Positions 26,758-35,156 of a DNA stretch of 64,000 nucleotides are shown here, one piece after another (within the stretch, counting starts at the first letter, position 1; each line of letters opens with the position of its first letter). Source of the DNA: Ch71 sp050945695. GTDB lineage: Bacteria > Chloroflexota > Anaerolineae > DRVO01. The position numbers and the translations under genes are program-made. Below the pieces are notes generated by a model. It worked only from the letters and a program-made list of their open reading frames with translations, was not told the DNA's origin and did no database searches. The DNA lies in NCBI GenBank assembly GCA_050945695.1, contig JBMNTK010000001.1, positions 13,769-77,768 on the forward strand, in the 5' to 3' direction.

Positions 26758-27246
26758 CTAGTAGACGAACGGGATCAGGAAGTAGGTGTCCCGAACGTAG
26801 GCCTGCCACTGCTCGGGGAACCGCCGGGCGATGGCCTCCTCTTCCAGGCGAGCCCGGTAGATGGACATGGGCACAAACAGGGCCAGCGCCGCCGCTGCCC
26901 CCCACAGGCTATGCAGCGCCAGCGCCAACCCGATGAGGCCAATGATCACCCCCAGGTAGAGGGGGTGCCGGACGTAACGGTACGGGCCCACCTCGAGCAG
27001 CCGAGGGGACCGGGGCTCGATCATCCCTAGGGCCTCCAGGCGCAGGTAGGCCAGCGCCCAGCCGAAGATGGCAAAGCCCGCGGCGAAGAGCACGATTCCC
27101 ATCGCCGAGCTCACGGACGCCGGCAGCGCCGATGGGGTCTTGGCAAGCAGGCTGATGATTACCACGAGGACGAAGGTGCCGATATGAACCAGGCTTATCA
27201 GGCGCTCGTTTCTCACTACGGCCGCTCCCACTAACGTCAATGGCAA
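26758..27246 (-). CDS. Isoprenylcysteine/phospholipid methyltransferase-like membrane protein
   Basis: Up to 162 residues with four hydrophobic segments and the ICMT/PEMT signature GPYRYVRHPLYLGV (about residues 86-99) followed by EEEAIARRFPEQWQAY near the C-terminus. Such enzymes methylate lipids or membrane-bound thiols with SAM. The start is uncertain: the reading frame opens with TTG at 27246, but GTG at 27216 has GGGAG eight bases upstream and is preferred. Confidence 0.85.
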   Translation of the reverse strand: MPLTLVGAAVVRNERLISLVHIGTFVLVVIISLLAKTPSALPASVSSAMGIVLFAAGFAIFGWALAYLRLEALGMIEPRSPRLLEVGPYRYVRHPLYLGVIIGLIGLALALHSLWGAAAALALFVPMSIYRARLEEEAIARRFPEQWQAYVRDTYFLIPFVY

Positions 27247-27330
27247 AGCTATCGGTGTAGGCTCGACGCTGGGGCCATTCTAGGGGTCGCGGGCGGCCGG
27301 GTAAAGCCGGGGGGAGGCCTCACGCACAGC

Positions 27331-27385
27331 CGCGAAGGCGCCAAGTCACTTGTCCCGGCTCCCTCTGCGGCTTAGCGCCTTCGCG
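27331..27385. repeat. Imperfect hairpin of the CGCGAAGGCG type
   Basis: CGCGAAGGCGCCAAG (27331-27345) pairs with CTTAGCGCCTTCGCG (27371-27385) at 14 of 15 positions. It sits between two minus-strand genes and looks like a dispersed palindromic repeat; it may also slow transcription after the DUF3604 gene. Confidence 0.6.
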
Positions 27386-27404
27386 TGAGACCCCGCTTCG
27401 TCCC

Positions 27405-28901
27405 TTACCCCTCAACCCAGATGGGGCTGGACCAGGCCATGTGGCCGTTGCGCTGCTGCACCCTCAGGTAGTAGTAGTCCCGCTCCCGTTCCGGGCGGGC
27501 CTCGTCGCGCAGGTCCCACTGCCACTGCAGCTCCTGGGCGGGCAGCGCCCGGTGGACGAGGAGCGTCTCGGCCGAGAACGAAGGGCCCATCCGTTGGACG
27601 TGGTTGCGCGTCAGGGCCTCTCCCACGGTCAGGCGCACCTGCTGGGCGCTGGGCATCTGCGTCTCGATGAGCAGCCGCGCTTCCGGGCGTGCCCGCAGGG
27701 TGAAGACCAGGGAATTGGTGGCGACGCCCCGGAAGGCTTGCCGGCGCGAGGTGTAGGAGGTCCAAGTGCAGGAGGTAGCGCTCTGCTCCAGGATCCGGTT
27801 GCGCCGCTCTTCATCAAGGGGGCCTGACTGGAAGTGCGGCACGACCGACAAGATCTCACCCTCGGTGAGCGACAACCGTATCAGCCAGTCCACCACCGTC
27901 TCGCTCTCCATGCCGCCCCAGCCCCACTCCACCCGGAGCACGCACTCGACCACGTCGGGGTCCGGGTCAGGGGCGGGGACAGGCAGTTCGCACAGGAGCC
28001 GCCGCCAGATGCGCCCGTTCTTGATGAGTTCCACCGCCAGGGGCTCATCCTCCAGCCGCAACCCCGCTCGCAGGCGCCGATCCCCTTGGCCCGGCAAGAC
28101 GCTGCCCATGGGGGCGCCGTTCAGGGCGAAGTCCAGGGTGATGCGGTCGCCGGTGACAGCGTAGGTGCGCCGGTCCTTGAGAGCCTGGAAGACTGACTCC
28201 CGGGTGAGCGACTCCGCCAGCACCCCGGTCAGGCCCTCGCCGTAGGCGCCCGGGTAGCCCAGGTGATCGTCGGTGGAGGCAGTGAACCCGAAGATCAACC
28301 CCTGCTCCAGTGCATAGCGGATGGTCTGCGCCGTCGAAGCTGGCCCCATGGAATGACCGACCATGGGCCAGGCGCCCCACTCGGTCTCAGAGGCGCCGTG
28401 CTCGGAGAACACCTCCACCACGGGCGAGGCGACCGGATCGAAGTACTCCCAGGCGATGCCCCGGGAACCGCGGGCGTAGGCCACGTGGTGCGGCACCATG
28501 ATGGCGCCCTCCCGGCGCACGTACTCCTGCAGTTGCCGGATGTCGTCGAAGTAGCTGATCTGGTGGTCCGGGCCCGGGTAGATGATGTGGTAGTCGCCCA
28601 GGTTGGAGGAATGCCACTCGTGCCCCAGGAAGGTGACGAACGATCCGGGCTGGTAAGCCGCCTGCATCTGGGCTCGCACCTGGTCCCATGCCTGCCGGAC
28701 GCGCTCGAAGCCCTCCTGGTGCTTACGGTGCACTGCCGGGGGCGTGTTGGCCTCGTCGAACCACTGCCCATGGGGCGTGAAGCAGAAGATGTCCAGGTGT
28801 TCGCGGGCGATCTCTATCGCTCGGGCGAGCGAGCCCCGCCCGTACCCAACCTCGTTGTGGTTATGCAGGTCGCCCCAGAAGATGCGGTGGTCGCTGTGCA
28901 C
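27405..28901 (-). CDS. DUF3604/PHP-like metal-dependent protein
   Basis: Protein of 498 residues. The N-terminus has a PHP-type metal motif WGDLHNHNE and FCFTPHGQW, with further His at LGHEWHS and MVPHHVAY and an Asp at ASTDDHLGYPG, which together would build a polynuclear metal site. The C-terminal half is beta-rich and ends in YYYLRVQQRNGHMAWSSPI. Typical of DUF3604 proteins, whose reaction is not established. GTG start at 28901 behind GGGAGG. No secretion signal. Confidence 0.85.
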   Translation of the reverse strand: MHSDHRIFWGDLHNHNEVGYGRGSLARAIEIAREHLDIFCFTPHGQWFDEANTPPAVHRKHQEGFERVRQAWDQVRAQMQAAYQPGSFVTFLGHEWHSSNLGDYHIIYPGPDHQISYFDDIRQLQEYVRREGAIMVPHHVAYARGSRGIAWEYFDPVASPVVEVFSEHGASETEWGAWPMVGHSMGPASTAQTIRYALEQGLIFGFTASTDDHLGYPGAYGEGLTGVLAESLTRESVFQALKDRRTYAVTGDRITLDFALNGAPMGSVLPGQGDRRLRAGLRLEDEPLAVELIKNGRIWRRLLCELPVPAPDPDPDVVECVLRVEWGWGGMESETVVDWLIRLSLTEGEILSVVPHFQSGPLDEERRNRILEQSATSCTWTSYTSRRQAFRGVATNSLVFTLRARPEARLLIETQMPSAQQVRLTVGEALTRNHVQRMGPSFSAETLLVHRALPAQELQWQWDLRDEARPERERDYYYLRVQQRNGHMAWSSPIWVEG

Positions 28902-29020
28902 GGCTTTCCCTCCCGTTAGTGGAGGGAAACCTTAGCGGCAACGGGGCTGGGCGGCAAGGGGGGGCAGGCGCCGGGGGCGAGGGTGTCGCTGCGGGTGAGA
29001 GTCGCCGGGGGCGAGGGTTT

Positions 29021-29071
29021 CGCCGGGGGCTGAACCCCCCGGCTACCTATGCGAAGCCGGCCCTTCGGCCG
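29021..29071 (+). repeat. 51-bp dispersed repeat, copy A
   Basis: Opens with CGCCGGGGGCTGAACCCCCC and ends with a GCCGG/CCGGC-type hairpin. Bases 59978-60028 repeat it with one difference. Confidence 0.8.
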
Positions 29072-29111
29072 GCTGGTGAGGCCGTCGCAGGCACGGGATC
29101 CGCGGACAGGT

Positions 29112-29167
29112 GTAGGGGCGGACGGCCCCGTCCGCCCTTTGGGGCAGGCGCGGTGGCCTGCCCCTAC
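29112..29167 (+). repeat. GTAGGGGC...GCCCCTAC palindromic element
   Basis: Terminal inverted repeats GTAGGGGC and GCCCCTAC enclose two internal palindromes (a GGACGG/CCGTCC half and a GCAGGC/GCCTGC half). Related copies: 53656-53712, 59896-59951 and 60043-60098. Confidence 0.75.
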
Positions 29168-29378
29168 ATGGACGTTGACGGAGGCAGCAGGCGTCTCTAG
29201 GCGGCGGTCACGTCGGGGTAGGGGCGGCGCGAAGGGCGTTAGCCCGGAGCTCCGCCCGGGTTTCCTCAAATGCAGCGTGTCGAGTGTCGGCGAGGGGCGA
29301 TGGGCGGGGCTTCGCCGGGCGAAAAGATGCCCGGCTTCGCTCCGCCCCTACCCGGACGTGGCCGGCCCCCGGACCCCC

Positions 29379-29627
29379 TCAGCCGATCTCCTGGGCAAAG
29401 CGCTGGGTGTCGTACTCCCATTCCCGCGTTTCCAGCGTCACCTGTGAGCCCCGGCCACCCTCCCCGGCCTCGGCCGTGACGGTGACATACCCCCCACCGC
29501 CGGTGAACGTGACGCAAGTGTCCGACTGGGGGCGGGCCTCCATGCCTAGCCCCTGGGCGAAGTAACCGGTAGCCCGGGTGATGACCTGTTGCGGGTCGTA
29601 TTGCGTCTTCACTAACAGTCTCAGCAT
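29379..29627 (-). CDS. Conserved-looking hypothetical protein
   Basis: Eighty-two residues beginning MLRLLVKTQYDPQQVITRAT, with a Gly-rich beta region (TCVTFTGGGGYVTV) and a C-terminal alpha/beta part. GGGGTG precedes the ATG. No family recognised. Soluble and isolated: 460 bases of repeats lie downstream and a promoter region upstream. Confidence 0.6.
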   Translation of the reverse strand: MLRLLVKTQYDPQQVITRATGYFAQGLGMEARPQSDTCVTFTGGGGYVTVTAEAGEGGRGSQVTLETREWEYDTQRFAQEIG

Positions 29628-29720
29628 TGCACACCCCTGCCTTACCCGCTGCCCTCTGCCGGGGCGGCGGGCGCAGTGCTGTATAGCCGCCCCGGGGCCC
29701 AGCGGTCAAGGCCGGTGCGC

Positions 29721-29749
29721 TTCACCATCCGCCACCGTTCAGGCATAAT
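29721..29749 (+). promoter_or_regulatory. Candidate promoter of the ybjQ-like gene
   Basis: TTCACC (29721-29726), 17-bp spacer, CATAAT (29744-29749), about 46 bases before the ATG at 29796. Confidence 0.4.
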
Positions 29750-29795
29750 GGGGCGGATCCAGTCACCGCGCTGGGCGCGGCCCAAGGAGAGTACC

Positions 29796-30125
29796 ATGTT
29801 GATCACTACTACTAATACGTTGGAAGGCAAGAAAATCGTTCAGTACTTCGGCCTGGTGAGTGGCGAGGCCATTCTGGGGGCCAACATCTTCCGCGACCTC
29901 TTCGCCGGGGTGCGCGACATAGTGGGTGGGCGTTCGGCCGAATATGAAGAGGAGCTGCGCCGCGCCAAGGACTTGGCTATAGAGGAGATGAGCCACCAGG
30001 CCCTCGCCTTGGGCGCCAATGCCGTCATCGGTGTGGACCTGGACTACGAGACCATCAACCCCGGCGGAAGTGGTGGCATGCTCATGGTGACCGCTGCCGG
30101 CACCGCCGTCCGCTACGAAGAGTAG
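29796..30125 (+). CDS. YbjQ/UPF0145-family protein
   Basis: One hundred and nine residues matching the YbjQ family (heavy-metal-binding domain by name, function unproven): ITTTNTLEGKKIVQYFG at the N-terminus, GEAILGANIFRDLFAGVRD, and ALGANAVIGVDLDYE, ending in a beta strand with GTAVRY. These proteins form small pentamers. AAGGAG lies upstream of ATG 29796; the earlier reading from 29676 is discarded. The M29-like gene begins four bases after the stop, so the two are in one operon. Confidence 0.9.
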   Translation: MLITTTNTLEGKKIVQYFGLVSGEAILGANIFRDLFAGVRDIVGGRSAEYEEELRRAKDLAIEEMSHQALALGANAVIGVDLDYETINPGGSGGMLMVTAAGTAVRYEE

Positions 30126-30129
30126 CCTG

Positions 30130-31095
30130 GTGCCGGACGCCGACGGCGCCCAAACTGGCTTGTCGTCGTTGGCTTCGGTGGCAACTACCTGGGGCGGCCT
30201 CGGCCCGGACGACAGTCTCCTCGTAGTCACTGACGCCGGGTTCCTGCCGCTGGCGCAGCGCCTGGCCGAGGATAACCGCCCCTTCGTGCGCCGGGTGTCG
30301 CTCTTGGACGTGGAGGATGCCGGGGCTGCCGCTGCTGCCGAGGCCCTAGCCCCCAACGATCTCCTGCTGGTGCTCATCGGCGCCGATTCGTTCATCAGCA
30401 AAGGCTATGGTCGCCACTATCCCCCGTTCTCTCGGCCATCGGGGGTAGTGGCCAAGTACGCCTTCGTCCGGCCTACCATCACTGCTGCCGCCCTGGCGCA
30501 GGGCCTCAATACCCCGCTTGCCCTGGCCGATGGGCTGGCCGCCCGCTACGGGGGAGCAACCGCAGGGAGCTGGTTCCGGGTCACTGCTCCTGGGGGGACC
30601 GATCTGGCCGCCCAGGCGCGCGCTTGCACCTCCATCCCCTACCGCACTGCCGGTCCGGGCGAGGTGGCCTACCTGCCCCCGGCAGAGGTATCGTGGGCGC
30701 TGGTGCCTGGTACGGCCACCGGCCGCATCGTGGTGGACGTCACCGTCGGCGAGCTGCGGGTGGGCCACGAGCTTCGCGATGCCCTCGGGCTGGTTGACCA
30801 GCCGGTGCACCTGGAGGTGCGCGACGGCAAAGTGTGCGACATCGGCGGGGGACGCATCGCGGCCCGGTTGGCCGAGGGGCTGAGCCACCTGGAGGACTCC
30901 TGCCGAGAGGTGATCGAACTGGGGTTCGGGCTGTCGCGCATGGAGCCGACCGGCATCATAGGCATTGACGAGAGCATCGCCGGCACCTGTCACTTCGGCA
31001 TCGGTGCCGATCACGCTGGGGGGCACAGTGCGCCCATCCACCTCGACATGGTGCTCTGGCACCCGGGAGTCGAGGCGGTGGACGCGCCGCGGTAG
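30130..31095 (+). CDS. M29 aminopeptidase-like metalloprotein
   Basis: Protein of 321 residues similar in layout to the M29 aminopeptidase/NicX group: an N-terminal alpha/beta part with DDSLLVVTDAGF, and a C-terminal metal domain with ELGFGLSRMEPTGI, CHFGIGAD and SAPIHLDMVLW, where Glu, His and the HLD pair would be ligands. Shorter than the usual 400-residue peptidases. GTG start at 30130, four bases after the YbjQ stop. Peptidase or ring-cleaving dioxygenase-like activity cannot be decided from sequence. Confidence 0.75.
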   Translation: MPDADGAQTGLSSLASVATTWGGLGPDDSLLVVTDAGFLPLAQRLAEDNRPFVRRVSLLDVEDAGAAAAAEALAPNDLLLVLIGADSFISKGYGRHYPPFSRPSGVVAKYAFVRPTITAAALAQGLNTPLALADGLAARYGGATAGSWFRVTAPGGTDLAAQARACTSIPYRTAGPGEVAYLPPAEVSWALVPGTATGRIVVDVTVGELRVGHELRDALGLVDQPVHLEVRDGKVCDIGGGRIAARLAEGLSHLEDSCREVIELGFGLSRMEPTGIIGIDESIAGTCHFGIGADHAGGHSAPIHLDMVLWHPGVEAVDAPR

Positions 31096-31129
31096 TGCTG
31101 ACATCCTGGATCTACAGAGGCAACAGGCA

Positions 31130-31813
31130 GTGAGGGGAGAGCAGAACCGGAATTCGCGCGCCGTCCTGTGGGACATGGACGGCACCTTGGTAGACACCGC
31201 CCAATACCACTGGCTTGCCTGGGAGGAAACCATGCAAGCCGAGGGTCAACCCATCACCTACGAGCAGTTCCTGACCACCTTTGGCCAGCGCAACGATGTG
31301 GTGCTCCACGGATACTTTGGGCCCGACCTGCCAGAGGCCGAAGTAGCGCGCATCGCCCACTTCAAGGAGGCCCGCTATCGCGAGCTGGTGCGCTCGCGCG
31401 GGGTCACCTTCCTGCCCGGGGCCCGAGAGTGGCTGGAGTGCCTCCAAGCTCAGGGCTGGCGCCAGGCCCTGGCCTCCTCCGCTCCCCGAGCCAACGTGGA
31501 CACCATCCTGGAGGTGCTGGAGGCGGGCTGGCTCTTCGACGCCATCGTGGCCGGGGAGGACGTGCAGCGGGGCAAGCCCGACCCGCAGGTCTTCCTCCTG
31601 GCTGCCCAGGCTGCCGGCACCCCACCCGAACGCTGCGTGGCCGTCGAGGACGCCCCGGCCGGGGTGGAGGCCGCTCGCCGGGCGGGAATGCCGGTCGTGG
31701 GCGTCCTCACCTCGCACGAAAGCCTCTCTGCGGACCTGGTGGTCCGGTCCCTGGCCGAACTGCCCTGCGACAGCTTCGATCGGTTGCTGGAAGGCCGGGG
31801 CAGGCGCCGCTAG
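31130..31813 (+). CDS. HAD-family phosphatase, beta-phosphoglucomutase-like
   Basis: Protein of 227 residues, HAD subfamily IA. Motif I WDMDGTLVDTAQYH contains the nucleophile and acid Asp; a helical cap follows; motif II is ASSAPRAN, motif III GKPDPQVF and motif IV VEDAPAGV. Likely a sugar-phosphate phosphatase or phosphomutase. GTG 31130 with AGAGG upstream is taken as start since homology begins about ten residues later. Its stop overlaps the convergent dehydrogenase stop in CTAG (31810-31813). Confidence 0.9.
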   Translation: MRGEQNRNSRAVLWDMDGTLVDTAQYHWLAWEETMQAEGQPITYEQFLTTFGQRNDVVLHGYFGPDLPEAEVARIAHFKEARYRELVRSRGVTFLPGAREWLECLQAQGWRQALASSAPRANVDTILEVLEAGWLFDAIVAGEDVQRGKPDPQVFLLAAQAAGTPPERCVAVEDAPAGVEAARRAGMPVVGVLTSHESLSADLVVRSLAELPCDSFDRLLEGRGRRR

Positions 31814-32826
31814 CGCCCGTCTCGGCCCCACTCCAATACCACTCCCAGCCCCCGCGGGCCGGCAGCCAGCCGCTCGAAGACCTCCAGCGCCTGCTCTGCC
31901 GGCACCCGGTCGCTCACCAGGTCCGCCAAAGAGAGCCGACCGGCGGTCAGGAGGCTCAGCGCTACCCGCAGGTTCTGTTCTCGCGTCCAGGGGTAGCGGG
32001 CATTGGGTGTCTGTACGGTGGGGTTGGAGCCAATGACAGCGATGCCCTTGCGGTGGAGGTCGTTGTAGGGGTCTATCTCCACCCGACCGCGGGGGCTGCC
32101 CAGAAGCACGGCCCGGCCAAACTCGCTCGTCGCCTGCAGGACCTGCGGGATGACGGTGGGGTCGCCGGTGGCTTCGATCGCCACGTCCACCCCGGGCTCA
32201 CCGAGCCCACTCACGAACCATTCCTGGAGCTGGGGCTCGCCTGGTGCCGCCACCAGGGCGCCGGCAGCCTGCGCCGCCTGGCGGCGCTCAGGGATGGGGT
32301 CGATTCCCACCACCCGGCTCGCCCCGGCCAGCAGCGCATAGCGCACGGTATACTGGCCGATCAGGCCCAGGCCGAACACTGCCGCCGTCTCCCCCAGGGC
32401 CAGCCCGCTCACCCGCACCCCGTTGAGCCCCACGGCGGAGTGGCTGGCCAGGGCACCCTCCTCGAAGCTTACTCCCTCGGGCAGCAACTTGACCCGCCCG
32501 CTGGCGGCCTCCATCACCTGGTGAGTGCCGTAGCTTCCCAGGTAGGTGACCCGATCCCCGGGGGCAAATCCTTCCACCCCCGGGCCGACGGCCAGCACCA
32601 CCCCGCCCACGTGCCCGCCCGGACGGTGAGGGTACCGGGGGTAGCGGGCCTGGGGGTTGCCCGCGTTGATGTGGGTGCCCTTGTAGATGGAGACATCGGT
32701 GCCGGCGCTTATCACACTCGCCCGGGCCTCAAGCAGCACCTCTCCCGGGCCTGGCGAGTCGGCGACTTCCCATTCTTCCCAGCGTGCCCGTCCAGGCACC
32801 TCGAAGAGCAGACGTCTGGCCTTCAT
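31810..32826 (-). CDS. MDR-family dehydrogenase lacking the usual catalytic-zinc ligands
   Basis: Medium-chain dehydrogenase/reductase of 338 residues with a GroES-like N-domain and a Rossmann fold (VFGLGLIGQYTVRYA, about residues 155-170, then VVGIDPIPER). The position that usually carries the first zinc Cys (GxCGTD) reads ISAGTD, and the GHE motif reads GGHVGG, so the active site zinc is probably missing or altered, as in BchC-like and other zinc-free MDR proteins. ATG 32826 follows GGGGGTGAC. Substrate unknown. Confidence 0.88.
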   Translation of the reverse strand: MKARRLLFEVPGRARWEEWEVADSPGPGEVLLEARASVISAGTDVSIYKGTHINAGNPQARYPRYPHRPGGHVGGVVLAVGPGVEGFAPGDRVTYLGSYGTHQVMEAASGRVKLLPEGVSFEEGALASHSAVGLNGVRVSGLALGETAAVFGLGLIGQYTVRYALLAGASRVVGIDPIPERRQAAQAAGALVAAPGEPQLQEWFVSGLGEPGVDVAIEATGDPTVIPQVLQATSEFGRAVLLGSPRGRVEIDPYNDLHRKGIAVIGSNPTVQTPNARYPWTREQNLRVALSLLTAGRLSLADLVSDRVPAEQALEVFERLAAGPRGLGVVLEWGRDGR

Positions 32827-33199
32827 GTCACCCCCCATTCCCGGGCGCCTCGGCCGGAGCCCGGCGTCGGCGTGATTGTGCCCTAGCCTTCAGGCGGCGG
32901 CAACGGGACCCGCGCGTAGTACCGTGGTACTATGCATCCGCGCCCGATCCTGCCGATAACTTTGGCAGGTGGGCAGGAAGAGACCCGGACATCATCCCCC
33001 CAACGCTGACCACATCTCAGCACCACTGCATCAAACACCGCAATCCCTCATCATACCGGGTCATCCTCCCACCTACGGTGTGTCAGGGCGACCGGCCTCC
33101 ATTACACCTCTTCTCCCCTGTGGTCATCGAGTTCTCTGTGGTAGAATCCCCACCCCTGATTGCTGAGCGCGGGCGGTACACTCCCGGTAGGAGGGCGTA
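32827..33199. other. Divergent intergenic region
   Basis: About 370 bases between the divergent MDR and ABC-2 operon starts. GTAGAATCC near 33141-33149 could serve as a -10 (TAGAAT) for the downstream operon. No supportable gene; a 138-residue frame running through here shows no family features. Confidence 0.5.
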
Positions 33200-33397
33200 G
33201 TGGAAGAGCTTACCGAATTTCTGCCCCTTATAATACCGATCCTCCTCCTCGAGCTGGCCCTCATGGTGGTGGCCTTGGTGGACCTTCTGCGGCGGGAGCG
33301 CACCCGCAACCTGCCCAAGTGGGCGTGGATCCTGATCGTGGTCCTCTTCCAGATCATCGGGCCCATCGCCTACTTCCTGGCCGGACGGGAGGACTAG
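33200..33397 (+). CDS. PLDc_N-type small membrane protein (YxlE-like)
   Basis: Sixty-five residues with two membrane helices (about 8-28 and 41-60) joined by the typical basic loop LLRRERTRNLPKWAW and ending GPIAYFLAGRED, the phospholipase_D-nuclease N-terminal (PLDc_N) pattern. GTG start with TAGGAGG upstream. It precedes an ABC ATPase and an ABC-2 permease, the same order as Bacillus yxlE-yxlF-yxlG, where the small protein is part of the sigma-Y regulatory operon. No sigma factor gene is adjacent here. Confidence 0.85.
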   Translation: MEELTEFLPLIIPILLLELALMVVALVDLLRRERTRNLPKWAWILIVVLFQIIGPIAYFLAGRED

Positions 33398-33398
33398 C

Positions 33399-34331
33399 GT
33401 GGAGGCGGTCCGCTGTGAGGACCTGCGCAAACGGTTCGGCAGCGTGCAGGCGCTGGACGGGCTCACCCTGAGCGTGCCCGAGGGCAGCGTCTATGGGTTC
33501 CTGGGCCCCAACGGCGCCGGTAAGACCACTGCCATCCGCATCCTCACCGGGCTGGCGCGGGCCACCAGCGGGCGAGCCTGGGTGGCGGGGGTGGAGCTGG
33601 GCGGTGAAGGTGAGGACGTGGCCCGTCGCCTGGGCTACCTTCCCGAGGAGCCGGCCTTCTACTCCTGGATGACGCCCACCGAGTACCTGGACTACGTGGG
33701 CCAGATCTTTGGCCTCTCCGCGGACGAGCGCCAGACTCGCACCGTCGAGCTGCTGGACCTGGCCGGCCTGAGCGAGGTGGCGAAGCGCCGGATCGGCGGC
33801 TTCTCTCGGGGCATGCGCCAGCGTCTTGGGCTCGCTCAGGCCCTGGTCAACAGTCCGCAGGTCCTGTTTCTGGATGAGCCGGCCAGCGCCCTGGACCCCG
33901 CGGGCCGGCGGGAAGTGCTGGAGCTGGTGGAGCGGCTGCGGGGCACCACCACGGTGTTCATGTCCACCCACATCCTGGCCGACGTGGAGCGGGTCTGCGA
34001 TATGGTGGGCATCATCGCCCGGGGTAAGGTAGTGGCCGAGGCCCGCCGGGAGGAGCTCCTCTCCCGCTACGCCGTGCCCGCTTTCGAGATCGAGACCTCC
34101 CCTGATTCGGGCCCCGCACTGGCCGCCTGGGCGAGCATGGTCGAGCAGGAGCCCTGGGTTGACGGTGTGGCCGTGGATGGTCATCGGGCGCGGGTGGCGG
34201 TGAGCGACACTGACCGGGCCAGCGTGGAGCTGGTCGCCTCCCTGGCGGCCGCTCGGCTGCCCCTGGTCCGCTATGAGATGGTGCGCCCCTCGCTGGAGGA
34301 CGTGTTCCTCCGGCTGGTCAACCAGGAGTAA
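33399..34331 (+). CDS. ABC transporter ATPase (ABC-2 type)
   Basis: Protein of 310 residues. Walker A GPNGAGKTTAIR (about 36-47), Q-loop region LGYLPEEPAFYSWM, signature FSRGMRQRLGLAQAL, Walker B VLFLDEPASALDP and H-loop STHILAD. A C-terminal extension of about 90 residues is typical of CcmA/YxlF-like ATPases. GTG start one base after the small membrane protein stop. Drives export through the permease encoded next. Confidence 0.94.
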   Translation: MEAVRCEDLRKRFGSVQALDGLTLSVPEGSVYGFLGPNGAGKTTAIRILTGLARATSGRAWVAGVELGGEGEDVARRLGYLPEEPAFYSWMTPTEYLDYVGQIFGLSADERQTRTVELLDLAGLSEVAKRRIGGFSRGMRQRLGLAQALVNSPQVLFLDEPASALDPAGRREVLELVERLRGTTTVFMSTHILADVERVCDMVGIIARGKVVAEARREELLSRYAVPAFEIETSPDSGPALAAWASMVEQEPWVDGVAVDGHRARVAVSDTDRASVELVASLAAARLPLVRYEMVRPSLEDVFLRLVNQE

Positions 34332-34333
34332 CC

Positions 34334-35089
34334 ATGTTCGCCGTATCGCTGCGCAAGGAGATCCTGGAGCAGTGGCGCTCTCGCCGGCTGCTCATCGTGA
34401 CCGTGGTGTTTGTCCTCTTCGGGCTCATGTCGCCGCTGCTGGCCAGCCTCACCCCTCAGTTCCTACGGCTGCTGCCCCAGGGCGATCAGATCGCGGCCCT
34501 GGTTCCGCCTCCTACTGTGACCGACGCGGTGGGGCAGTACGTCAAGAACCTGAGCCAGTTCGGCTTTATCCTGGCCGTGCTGCTGGCCATGGGGATGGTA
34601 GCCCAGGAAAAGGAGCGGGGGACGGCAGCGCTCATCCTGGTCAAGCCCATGCCCCGCTGGGCCTTCCTGCTGGGCAAGTTCGCCGCCGTGGGGGTCTCTT
34701 TCCTGGTGGCAACGGGGCTGGCCGCGCTGGGGGCCTACTACTATACCGTGATCCTCTTCGAGGCCCCGCCGTTGGGGGGATGGGTCGCGCTCAACCTGCT
34801 GTTGCTGCTGAACTTCCTTGTATACGCGGCGGTGGCGCTGCTGTTCAGCACCCTGGCCCGCTCTCAGACCGCCGCGGCCGTGGGTGGGTTTGGGGCCCTC
34901 GTGGTCCTGCTCATCCTGGGGGCCCTGCCGGGGGTGGGGGCATACATGCCTAACGAGTTGGTCAACTGGGGCTCCCGGCTGGCGCTGGGAGGGGGGAGAG
35001 CCGCCTGGGCGGCAGTGGCCGTGAGCCTGGCCCTCATCGTGGTCTCGCTCGGGCTAAGCTGGCTCAGCCTCGAACGGCAGGAGCTGTGA
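34334..35089 (+). CDS. ABC-2 type permease
   Basis: Membrane protein of 251 residues with about six hydrophobic segments, an N-terminal FAVSLRKEILEQWRSRRLL and the ABC-2 coupling stretch EKERGTAALILVKPMPRW (about residues 94-111). It starts two bases after the ATPase stop. Substrate unknown; the family exports drugs, lipids or peptides. A strong hairpin lies 17 bases after the stop. Confidence 0.92.
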   Translation: MFAVSLRKEILEQWRSRRLLIVTVVFVLFGLMSPLLASLTPQFLRLLPQGDQIAALVPPPTVTDAVGQYVKNLSQFGFILAVLLAMGMVAQEKERGTAALILVKPMPRWAFLLGKFAAVGVSFLVATGLAALGAYYYTVILFEAPPLGGWVALNLLLLLNFLVYAAVALLFSTLARSQTAAAVGGFGALVVLLILGALPGVGAYMPNELVNWGSRLALGGGRAAWAAVAVSLALIVVSLGLSWLSLERQEL

Positions 35090-35105
35090 GCTAGGACGTT
35101 AAGCA

Positions 35106-35139
35106 CAGATGACGCTGATCAGAGGATCAGCGTCATCTG
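35106..35139. terminator. Bidirectional hairpin terminator
   Basis: A perfect 15-bp stem: CAGATGACGCTGATC (35106-35120) with GATCAGCGTCATCTG (35125-35139) around AGAG. It lies between the convergent permease and SMP-30 genes. No long T-run, but position and stem strength favour termination on both strands. Confidence 0.75.
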
Positions 35140-35156
35140 CCTTCTATCCCCTCACC

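Larger units (their letters stand above)
28919..29378. other. Repeat-filled intergenic region
   Basis: About 460 bases without a supportable gene. It contains copies of at least three dispersed palindromic modules (29021-29071, 29112-29167 and about 29215-29360), with the CGCCGGGGG unit also occurring near 28969 and 29002. Confidence 0.6.

Noticed and set aside
31168..32886. Plus-strand frame spanning the HAD and MDR genes
   Set aside because: Overlaps two supported genes in other frames; no motifs.
32784..33200. 138-residue frame across the MDR-ABC spacer
   Set aside because: Starts inside the MDR gene, no ribosome site or domain.
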